64,000 nt of DNA from Mycolicibacillus parakoreensis (GTDB lineage: Bacteria; Actinomycetota; Actinomycetes; Mycobacteriales; Mycobacteriaceae), in the NCBI RefSeq assembly GCF_022370835.2, contig NZ_CP092365.1, positions 3,857,564 through 3,921,563 on the forward strand, written 5' to 3'. The notes beneath the pieces were generated by a model. It saw only the letters and a list, made by a program, of their open reading frames with translations, was not told the DNA's origin and did no database searches. Made by a program: the position numbers and the translations under genes. Every line of letters starts with the position of its first letter. Positions within the stretch are counted from its first letter, which is position 1. This document shows positions 55,597 through 64,000 of the stretch, in pieces.

Positions 55597-55921
55597 CGCG
55601 ACCCCGACCGCGGTCACCGACGCGACCTTCGCCGAGGTGGTGCTCGGCGCCCCCACCCCGGTGCTGGTGGATTTCTGGGCCACCTGGTGCGGGCCGTGCA
55701 AGATGGTCGCCCCGGTGCTCGAGGAGATCGCCGCGGAGAAGGCCGGCGAGCTCACCGTGGCCAAACTCGACGTCGACGCCAACCCGGAGACCGCACGCAC
55801 CTACCAGGTGGTGTCGATCCCGACGCTGATCCTGTTCGCCGACGGCGAGCCGGTCAAACGCATCGTCGGCGCCAAGGGCAAGGCCGCGCTGCTGCGTGAA
55901 CTCGCCGCGGTGAGCCCCTGA
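55589..55921 (+). CDS. trxC: thioredoxin
   Basis: A 110-residue thioredoxin with [19 protein letters not shown] (active site WCGPC near residue 32-36), [20 protein letters not shown] including the cis-Pro. Disulfide reductase donor to many enzymes. ATG 55589 follows a GGAG site; the preceding TTG gives no conserved residues. Translationally coupled to trxB. Confidence 0.96.
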   Translation: MSDATPTAVTDATFAEVVLGAPTPVLVDFWATWCGPCKMVAPVLEEIAAEKAGELTVAKLDVDANPETARTYQVVSIPTLILFADGEPVKRIVGAKGKAALLRELAAVSP

Positions 55922-56061
55922 CCGTCGCCGGCGCGCTGGTCGCGACACCGCCGACCGAGATTTTTTCCCAAACCGCCCCCATCTGCGACAATGGCAGCCA
56001 GCCTGCCAGCATCCGTCGGCGCCACCGGGCTGCTGACGCTACCTGACCGGAGGGTTCTGCC

Positions 56062-57276
56062 ATGTCGAGTGCTCGCGGCGGCGACGCGCTGCGACTCGGG
56101 GATCGTGGCGCCGCGGTCACCGAGATCCGGGCGACGCTGATGGCCCTCGGGTTCGTCGAGAGCCCCGACGCGGATCTGTCCACCGGTCAGCGGGTGGCGC
56201 TGGACATGTTCGACGCCGAACTCGACCAGGCGGTGCGCGCCTTCCAGCAGCGCCGTGGGCTGCTCGTCGACGGGGTGGTCGGGGAGGCCACCTACCGGGC
56301 GCTCAAGGAGGCGTCCTACCGTCTCGGGGAACGGACCCTGCACCACCAGTTCGGGGCCCCGATGTACGGCGACGACGTGGTGACCCTGCAGGCCCGGCTG
56401 CAGGATCTGGGTTTCTACACCGAACTCGTCGACGGTCATTTCGGGTTGCACACCCACACCGCGCTGATGTCGTACCAACGCGAGTACGGGTTGCGAGCCG
56501 ACGGCATCTGCGGCCCGGAGACGTTGCGGTCGTTGTACTTTCTCGGTTCGCGGGTGACCGGGGGGTCACCGCACGCGATCCGCGAGGAGGAACTCGTCCG
56601 CAGCTCCGGGCCCAAACTGTCCGGGCGGCGCATCGTCATCGACCCCGGCTGCGGGGGCCCCGAGCACGGGCTGATCGTGCAGACCGCCGGCGGGCCGGTC
56701 AGCGAAGCGGAGTTGTTGTGGGACTTGGCTCGTCGACTCGAAGGCCGGATGACCGCGATCGGCATGGAGACGTTCTTGTCCCGTCCGGTCGATCGCGGTC
56801 CGTCGAACACCGAGCGGGCGGCGACCGCCAACCACATCGGGGCGGACCTGATGATCAGTCTGCGCTGTGCCACCCACTCCAGTTCCGCGGCGACCGGGAT
56901 CGCCTCGTTCTACTTCGGCAACGCTCACGGGTCGGTCTCCCCGCTGGGACGTAACCTGTCCGATCTGATCCAACGAGAGCTGGTGGCGCGCACCGGGTTA
57001 CCGGATTGTCGCAGCCACAGCCGGACGTGGGATCTGTTGCGGTTGACCCGGATGCCGACCGTGCAGATCGACATCGGCTATCTGACCAACCCGCGTGATC
57101 TGGCCCTGGTGACCGCCCCGCACACCCGTGACGCCATCGCCGAGGGCATCCTCGCCGCGGTCAAACGCCTCTATCTGCTGGGCAAGAACGACCGGCCCAC
57201 CGGCACGTTCACCTTCGCCGAACTGCTCGCCCACGAGATGTCGGTGGAGCAGGCCGGGCGCATCACCGGCTCCTAG
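56062..57276 (+). CDS. cwlM: CwlM, regulator of peptidoglycan precursor synthesis
   Basis: A 404-residue protein with two peptidoglycan-binding-1 repeats (LRLGDRGAAVTEIRATLMAL and DVVTLQARLQDLGFYTEL) and an N-acetylmuramoyl-L-alanine amidase-3 domain (GRRIVIDPGCGGPEHGLIV). Known of the M. tuberculosis homologue: it is cytoplasmic, has lost hydrolase activity and, once phosphorylated by PknB on the C-terminal tail, activates MurA. The tail here is TGTFTFAELLAHEMSVE, with candidate Thr residues. ATG 56062 follows CCGGAGGG. It overlaps the convergent gene by 4 bp. Confidence 0.93.
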   Translation: MSSARGGDALRLGDRGAAVTEIRATLMALGFVESPDADLSTGQRVALDMFDAELDQAVRAFQQRRGLLVDGVVGEATYRALKEASYRLGERTLHHQFGAPMYGDDVVTLQARLQDLGFYTELVDGHFGLHTHTALMSYQREYGLRADGICGPETLRSLYFLGSRVTGGSPHAIREEELVRSSGPKLSGRRIVIDPGCGGPEHGLIVQTAGGPVSEAELLWDLARRLEGRMTAIGMETFLSRPVDRGPSNTERAATANHIGADLMISLRCATHSSSAATGIASFYFGNAHGSVSPLGRNLSDLIQRELVARTGLPDCRSHSRTWDLLRLTRMPTVQIDIGYLTNPRDLALVTAPHTRDAIAEGILAAVKRLYLLGKNDRPTGTFTFAELLAHEMSVEQAGRITGS

Positions 57277-57998
57277 CGGCAGGCGCCCGGCGCCCCGGCG
57301 CCGACCGGCTGGGTCATCTCGGCGCTGTCCAACAACCGCTCCAACGCCGCCTCGACGTCGGCCTTCCAGCCCAGGCCCTTGTCCAGTTCCAGCCGCAGCC
57401 GCGGGAAATACCGGTGCGGGGCCACCACCACGAAACCCGCGTCCTGCAGCACCTGCGCGTCGATGATGCAGTGCTGCAGCCGACAGTCCCCGGTGCTCGC
57501 GACCACCGCCCGGGTCTGCGGGTCGCCGATCTCGGTGTCGGTGAGTGCGGTGGCCGCGGCGGTGCGGCCGAACGCCTCCAGGGCCCGCACCCCGCGGCGC
57601 ACCAGGTCCTCGACGACCCGGGCCACCAGCCGCTGGGCCAGCCCGTCCTCCACGCCGGCGGGCTCGACCTCCATCGACGTCAGCAGCACCGCGTCCGCCG
57701 AGACCGGGCCGGTGGGGAACCGCCGGGCCCGCGGCACCACCCGCGGCGGGGCGTAGAACACATACCCCAGGCAGCGCTGCTCGACGGCGTCGGCGGTCGC
57801 CGGCAGCGCCAGCTGACCGCAGGAGCCCCATTCGAGCATGACCATCGACAGCCAGGCTTCCTTCTCGAACTCCGGGTCGCTGAGCCGCTCACCGGCGTCG
57901 AGGGTGCCCGGGTCGACCTCCCAGAACACGCAGCGGCGCGCGGTCTTGGGCAGCCGATCGAACGCCTCGAGTCGCAGCGGACTGATTCGAGCAGACAC
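57273..57998 (-). CDS. Rv3916c homologue, GNAT-like protein
   Basis: A 241-residue protein homologous to Rv3916c. VSARISPLRLEAFDRLPKTARR and WEVDPGT, then FEKEAWLSMVMLEWGSCGQL and DAGFVVVAPHRYFPRLRLEL point to a GNAT-type fold, though the acetyl-CoA pocket motif is not conserved enough for certainty. The start GTG 57998 is chosen from the family and has a nearby GGAAG. Role unknown. Confidence 0.75.
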   Translation of the reverse strand: MSARISPLRLEAFDRLPKTARRCVFWEVDPGTLDAGERLSDPEFEKEAWLSMVMLEWGSCGQLALPATADAVEQRCLGYVFYAPPRVVPRARRFPTGPVSADAVLLTSMEVEPAGVEDGLAQRLVARVVEDLVRRGVRALEAFGRTAAATALTDTEIGDPQTRAVVASTGDCRLQHCIIDAQVLQDAGFVVVAPHRYFPRLRLELDKGLGWKADVEAALERLLDSAEMTQPVGAGAPGACR

Positions 57999-58245
57999 TA
58001 GACTTCCGGGCCTCCGTGCATCGCGGCCGGCGAATTGCGGCACCTCCAGAATAAAAGAGACGCCTGCCGTGCGGCCACCGCATCGCAGCGAGCGCGGCCG
58101 GCCCACCGTGGTGACCACACCGAGATTCTCAGCGAAAGACACTGGCGTACACCATCTTTCGGCATCACGCAGCGGTCCGGCGCGCGAGCCGGCAGCCGAA
58201 ATCCCCGCGATGTGTCACAGTGACGTAATTCGCCGGTGTGGCCGG
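57999..58245. promoter_or_regulatory. spacer between Rv3916c homologue and parB
   Basis: No gene is supported here. It includes GTCACAGTGAC (58214-58224), an 11-bp inverted repeat of 5-bp arms, close to the end of parB. It could be a regulator site for the Rv3916c homologue or an mRNA hairpin. Confidence 0.3.
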
Positions 58246-59261
58246 TCAGGGCTTCGCCGTGATCATCAACGCCGCGATGCGCTGCAGGTCGTCGACCGAG
58301 GCGAACTCGACGACGATCTTGCCTTTGCGCTTGCCGAGGCTCACCGTCACCCGGGTGTCGAAGGCGTCGGAGAGCTGCTCGGCGACGTCCTGCAGCCCGG
58401 GCATCTGGATCGGCTTGCGTTTCGGTGCCGGCGGGGCGTCGGGTCCGGCCCGGTTCGCCAGGGTCACCGCCTCCTCGGTGGCCCGCACCGACAGCCCCTC
58501 GGCGACGATCCGCGCGGCGAGCTCCTCCTGGGCCTCCGCGCCGGCCTCCAGCGAGAGCAGCGCGCGGGCGTGCCCGGCGGAGAGCACCCCGGCGGCCACT
58601 CGGCGCTGCACCGCGATCGGCAGCCGCAGCAACCGGATCATGTTGGAGATCAGCGGCCGGGAGCGCCCGATGCGCGCGGCGAGTTCATCGTGGGTGACAC
58701 CGAACTCGTCGAGCAGCTGTTGGTAGGCCGCGGCCTCCTCCAGCGGGTTGAGCTGCACCCGGTGGATGTTCTCCAGCAGGGCGTCGCGCAGCAGCGTGTC
58801 GTCGCCGGTGTCGCGGATGATCGACGGGATCGCGGCGAGCCCGGCCTCTTGGGCGGCACGCCAGCGCCGCTCCCCCATGATCAGCTGGTAGCGCGGCCCG
58901 TCGGCCGGGGCGTCGCGGACCTCGCGCACCACGATCGGCTGCATGAGGCCGAACTCCCGGATCGAGTGCACCAGCTCGCCCAGCGCCTCCTCGTCGAAGA
59001 CCTGGCGGGGCTGGCGCGGGTTGGGCTCGATCTGCTCCAACGCGATCTCGCGGTACACCGCGCCCACGTCCGGGCCCGCGGCCACCGGCTCGGCGGCCGG
59101 CTCGGCGCCGGCGGGGCGCGCGCCGCCGAGCACGATGTCGGCGGCCGAATCGCCCATCCGCGGGCCCAGCTGCTCCGGATCGGTCTCCCCGGGTGCCGGA
59201 CCGGTGGGGATCAACGAGGCCAGGCCGCGTCCGAGCCCGCCCCGCTTGCGCGCCTGTTGAC

Positions 59262-59265
<4 letters not shown>
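58246..59265 (-). CDS. parB: chromosome partitioning protein ParB
   Basis: A 339-residue ParB that binds parS and spreads with CTP. N-terminal [15 protein letters not shown], then [35 protein letters not shown] (CTP-binding GERRxRA), a HTH region ([24 protein letters not shown]), and the C-terminal dimer domain. ATG 59265 overlaps the parA stop in ATGA. It acts with ParA to segregate the origin; its sites lie in the neighbouring genes. Confidence 0.97.
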
Positions 59266-61544
<2,279 letters not shown>

Positions 61545-61594
61545 GGTGGTGTTCTCCTTCTCCCCCGGGGCGGCGCCCACCGCGCCGCACCCGT

Positions 61595-62650
61595 TCACTG
61601 CTTGCGTTTCTTCGGCTTGGCGCCGGGCGCGGGTTTGCTCGACGGTGCACTCGCCGACCCGGCGTCGCGCTCGCCGCCCGCCGGCTCGCTCTCGCCGGCG
61701 GCCGGCCCGCCCTTGGCCTTGGCGGCGCGTTTCGGTTTGGCACCCGGCGCCGGCGCGTTGGCCGAACGGCGTTCGAGCACCTCCTGCTTTTTGGCCTCTT
61801 CTTCCTCTTCGATCTTGCCGAAGACGTAGTGCTGCTGGCCGAAGGTCCAGATGTTGTTGGAGAACCAGTAGAAGATGATCGCCAGCGGCAGGAACGGTCC
61901 CCCGACGACCACGCCGAGCGGGAAGACGTAGAGGGCGAGTTTGTTCATGATCGCGGTCTGCGGGTTGGCCGCCGCCTCCGGGGACTGGCGGGCTACCGAG
62001 GCGCGGCTGTTGAAGTAGGTGGCGATGCCGGCGAGGATCATCACCGGCACGCCCACCCCGATCAGCGCAGCCCGGCTGAAGTCGTCGCCGAACGCCTCCA
62101 GGGTCGGTCCGCGCTGGGTCATCGTCGCCCCCAGCGGCGCCCCGAACAGCTTCGCGTTCAAAAAGTTGCCGACGTCGGCCGCACTGAACACGTAGTTGCC
62201 CAGCGAGGCGTTCTCCTGCACCGACAGCCCGAGCTGGCCGACACCGGTGCCGGTGCGGTTGAACGAGCGCAGCACGTGGAACAGCCCCAAGAACACCGGG
62301 ACCTGCGCGAGCATCGGCAGGCAGCCCAACAGCGGGTTGAACTCGTGTTCGCGCTGCAGCTTCTGCATCTCCAGCGCCATGCGCTGACGGTCCTTGCTGT
62401 ACTTCTTCTGCAGCGCCTTGATCTGCGGCTGCAGCTCCTGCATCTTGCGGGTGGTGCGGATCTGGCGCACGAACGGCTTGTAGAGGATCGCGCGCAGCGT
62501 GAACACCAGGAACATCACCGCCAGCACCCAGGTGTAGAAGCTCGCCGGGCCCAACACCAAGCCGAACAGCTTGTACCAGACCCACATGATCGCGGAGACC
62601 GGATAGTAGACGTAGTCGAGACTCAACGGGTCAAAGGACAACGGGTTCAC
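61595..62650 (-). CDS. yidC: membrane protein insertase YidC
   Basis: A 351-residue YidC/Oxa1 insertase with five helices ([93 protein letters not shown]). The cytoplasmic tail is basic and Ala/Pro-rich. Starts at GTG 62650 or TTG 62641; GGAGG directly precedes the GTG and fits the TTG better, so the first few residues are uncertain. It overlaps yidD by 20 bp. Confidence 0.94.
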   Translation of the reverse strand: MNPLSFDPLSLDYVYYPVSAIMWVWYKLFGLVLGPASFYTWVLAVMFLVFTLRAILYKPFVRQIRTTRKMQELQPQIKALQKKYSKDRQRMALEMQKLQREHEFNPLLGCLPMLAQVPVFLGLFHVLRSFNRTGTGVGQLGLSVQENASLGNYVFSAADVGNFLNAKLFGAPLGATMTQRGPTLEAFGDDFSRAALIGVGVPVMILAGIATYFNSRASVARQSPEAAANPQTAIMNKLALYVFPLGVVVGGPFLPLAIIFYWFSNNIWTFGQQHYVFGKIEEEEEAKKQEVLERRSANAPAPGAKPKRAAKAKGGPAAGESEPAGGERDAGSASAPSSKPAPGAKPKKRKQ

Positions 62651-62939
62651 CCTCCGCTCGGTGCACTGGGCCGGTCGAAACGTCGTGATCGGACTCGGCG
62701 GTGCCGGCGACCGGGTCGAAACCGCCCGGATGCCAGGGCCCGCAGCGCAGCAGCCGCCACCCCGCCAGCGCCCCGCCGCGCACCAGCCCGTGGGCGGTCA
62801 ACGCCTCGACCGCGTACTGGCTGCAGGTGGGGGTGAACCGACACGTCGGCAGCCGCATCGGCGAGATCAGCTGCCGGTAGCACTCGATCAGCGCGATCAC
62901 CGCCCGCACCGGGGCGCGGCGCCACCGCCGCGCGCTCAC
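62631..62939 (-). CDS. yidD: membrane protein insertion efficiency factor YidD
   Basis: A 102-residue YidD (Rv3922c homologue): [47 protein letters not shown]. Cys-rich, membrane-associated, helps YidC function. GTG 62939 overlaps the rnpA stop as GTGA. Confidence 0.93.
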   Translation of the reverse strand: MSARRWRRAPVRAVIALIECYRQLISPMRLPTCRFTPTCSQYAVEALTAHGLVRGGALAGWRLLRCGPWHPGGFDPVAGTAESDHDVSTGPVHRAEGEPVVL

Positions 62940-63298
62940 CGCCGGCTCCGACAGCCCGCGGTGAGCCGGGTCAGCCCGGCGCGCAGCTGGGTCTCCAGCG
63001 CCGCCGAGGACGACACCGCGCAGCCCGGGCGCGCCCGGATCACCACCCGGTCGGCCGGGTCGAGCTCGTCGACGACGGTGCGGGCCACGTGGCGCAGCCG
63101 GCGGGAGACCCGGTGGCGCGTCACCGCGGTGCCGACCGCCTTGCTGACCACCAGGCCGATCCGCGGCCCGGGCGGCGAATCCGGCGCGCCCGCCCGGTGG
63201 GCGTGGATGACCAGGTCGGGGTGAGCGCTACGGCGACCGTGTTTGATCGTCGCGGCGAACTCCACGGAGCGCCGCATCCGATTCCGCGCGGCAAGCAC
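62936..63298 (-). CDS. rnpA: ribonuclease P protein component
   Basis: A 120-residue RnpA (Rv3923c). N-terminal RMRRSVEFAATIKHGRR and IGLVVSKAVGTAVTRHRVSR then RRLRHVAR, the basic RNA-contact motif. The protein subunit of RNase P that matures tRNA 5' ends. GTG 63298 begins 3 bp after rpmH. Confidence 0.95.
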   Translation of the reverse strand: MLAARNRMRRSVEFAATIKHGRRSAHPDLVIHAHRAGAPDSPPGPRIGLVVSKAVGTAVTRHRVSRRLRHVARTVVDELDPADRVVIRARPGCAVSSSAALETQLRAGLTRLTAGCRSRR

Positions 63299-63301
63299 GG
63301 A

Positions 63302-63445
63302 TCACGCGGTCAGCGACCGACGGCCCTTACGGCGCCGACCGGTCACGATGGCGCGCCCCGCCCGGGTGCGCATCCGCAACCGGAACCCGTGCACGCGGGC
63401 CCGGCGACGATTGTTCGGCTGGAAGGTCCGCTTGCCTTTGGCCAC
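63302..63445 (-). CDS. rpmH: 50S ribosomal protein L34
   Basis: A 47-residue L34: [20 protein letters not shown] then [12 protein letters not shown]. Basic and typical. GTG 63445 with GAGGAGACA upstream. First gene of the rpmH-rnpA-yidD-yidC-jag-gidB-parA-parB run, divergent from dnaA which lies past the window. Confidence 0.95.
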
Positions 63446-64000
63446 GGCTCTGTCTCCTCGCTCCGTGCGGCTCACCCGGGGTCCAGTGCATCGCGGTTGG
63501 ACTCGATGGCCGTCAGTTAGGTCTAAATGTCCTGCTGGTAACCGGCGCGGTCCCCGCCTGGGTCGCAGCCGTATCGCCGACGTTCGGGCGACTGTTTGAG
63601 GGTACTGACCGCGATTGCCGCGGTCAAACCTCGTCGCGCCCCGGCCCCCGGGCGCCGGGCGCCCCCGGCCGGCGACCTCGTCCGTCCCACCGATCACAGC
63701 CGGCCTGGGATTCCGGCCGAATCCGCCGATTCGGTTGGTTGTCGGCGCCGAAAGCTGTTAACTTCTGGCCGTGTCGTTTCAGGACGGAACGGCGCCTGAC
63801 AACGAAGCGCAGACGGCTCGTCGGATGCCTGTCCACCACGCCCGGCCGGGCCGTCATGCGCGCCGAACAGGGATGTCGCAGCCTGGACCCTGCGACATCG
63901 AACGCCCGTTCCCTCCACAGTTGTGGATAACCTCTGTGGACAGGCGGGCGCCGTTCGAGGACGCCCGGGACTTCACCTCATAAGGTAGGGGGCAGCTTCG
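63446..64000. promoter_or_regulatory. rpmH-dnaA intergenic region with DnaA boxes
   Basis: No gene is seen. It contains a perfect DnaA box TGTGGATAA (63922-63930) and TGTGGACAG (63935-63943), one or two mismatches. Candidate promoters: TTGGTT (63735-63740) with TAACTT (63759-63764), and TAAGGT (63981-63986). Minus-strand AT-rich sequence near 63520-63530 is the likely rpmH promoter area. The dnaA start lies beyond base 64000. Confidence 0.7.

Noticed and set aside
50944-55800. Very long minus-strand open frame across murJ and trxB
   Set aside because: It is antisense to murJ-trxB, whose proteins are clearly conserved. Its product is low-complexity Arg/Gly/His sequence, as expected from a GC-rich shadow frame.

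Overview
The window is high-GC actinobacterial DNA from a mycobacterium (Mycobacterium sensu lato). Evidence includes PPE proteins, a PonA1-Rv0051-Rv0049 block, mtc28, cwlM, a MurJ-pseudokinase fusion and the parA/parB/gidB/yidC/rpmH block that flanks dnaA. It is not M. tuberculosis: dnaB carries two inteins, and the dnaB-to-Rv0036c block lies directly left of pcnA. As I recall, that order is the one in M. smegmatis-like genomes, whereas M. tuberculosis has the origin region between the two blocks. A non-tuberculous species with some PPE genes is the best guess.

Layout: (1) 1-3.4 kb, a partial DUF1906 gene and a PPE/SRPBCC operon. The PPE has a His/Asp-rich stretch and lies downstream of two Zur-like boxes; a TetR gene follows. 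(2) 3.5-11.2 kb, a metabolic accessory region: a DapB-like dehydrogenase, a flavoprotein disulfide reductase divergent from an ArsR-rhodanese regulator, and a four-gene operon (Pht5-like protein, amidohydrolase/decarboxylase, thiolase, DUF35) divergent from a TetR with two operator copies. (3) 11.3-16.4 kb, an overlapping operon of GH15 glycosidase, small membrane protein, degenerate ABC ATPase and YhgE/Pip permease. (4) 16.4-21.6 kb, decayed genes, a small membrane protein, a PPE-hydrolase operon divergent from a TetR, and two transposase remnants. (5) 21.6-32.5 kb, replication, translation and cell wall genes, all on the minus strand: dnaB (two inteins), rplI, rpsR, ssb, rpsF, a lipoprotein, a GT87-like protein, ponA1 and an Rv0049 homologue. 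(6) 32.7-47.9 kb, PadR, ino1, LLM oxidoreductase, an amino-acid ABC importer, MarR, SDR, leuS, mtc28, Rv0039c, Rv0038, Rv0037c and Rv0036c homologues and pcnA. (7) 48-57.3 kb, mutT4, Rv3909, murJ-pseudokinase, trxB, trxC and cwlM on the plus strand; sigM and Rv3912 are missing. (8) 57.3-64 kb, an Rv3916c homologue and the minus-strand block parB, parA, gidB, jag, yidC, yidD, rnpA, rpmH, with three parS sites. The window ends in the dnaA upstream region, which has DnaA boxes; dnaA itself is outside.

How the parts work together: regions 5-8 are the conserved origin-proximal housekeeping core (replication, segregation, membrane insertion, peptidoglycan synthesis, redox, inositol and tRNA metabolism). 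Genes overlap by 4 bp at many junctions, and several genes appear to be leaderless (TANNNT followed by 6-8 nt and the start codon). Regions 1-4 are variable, and each module has its own local regulator and palindromic site.
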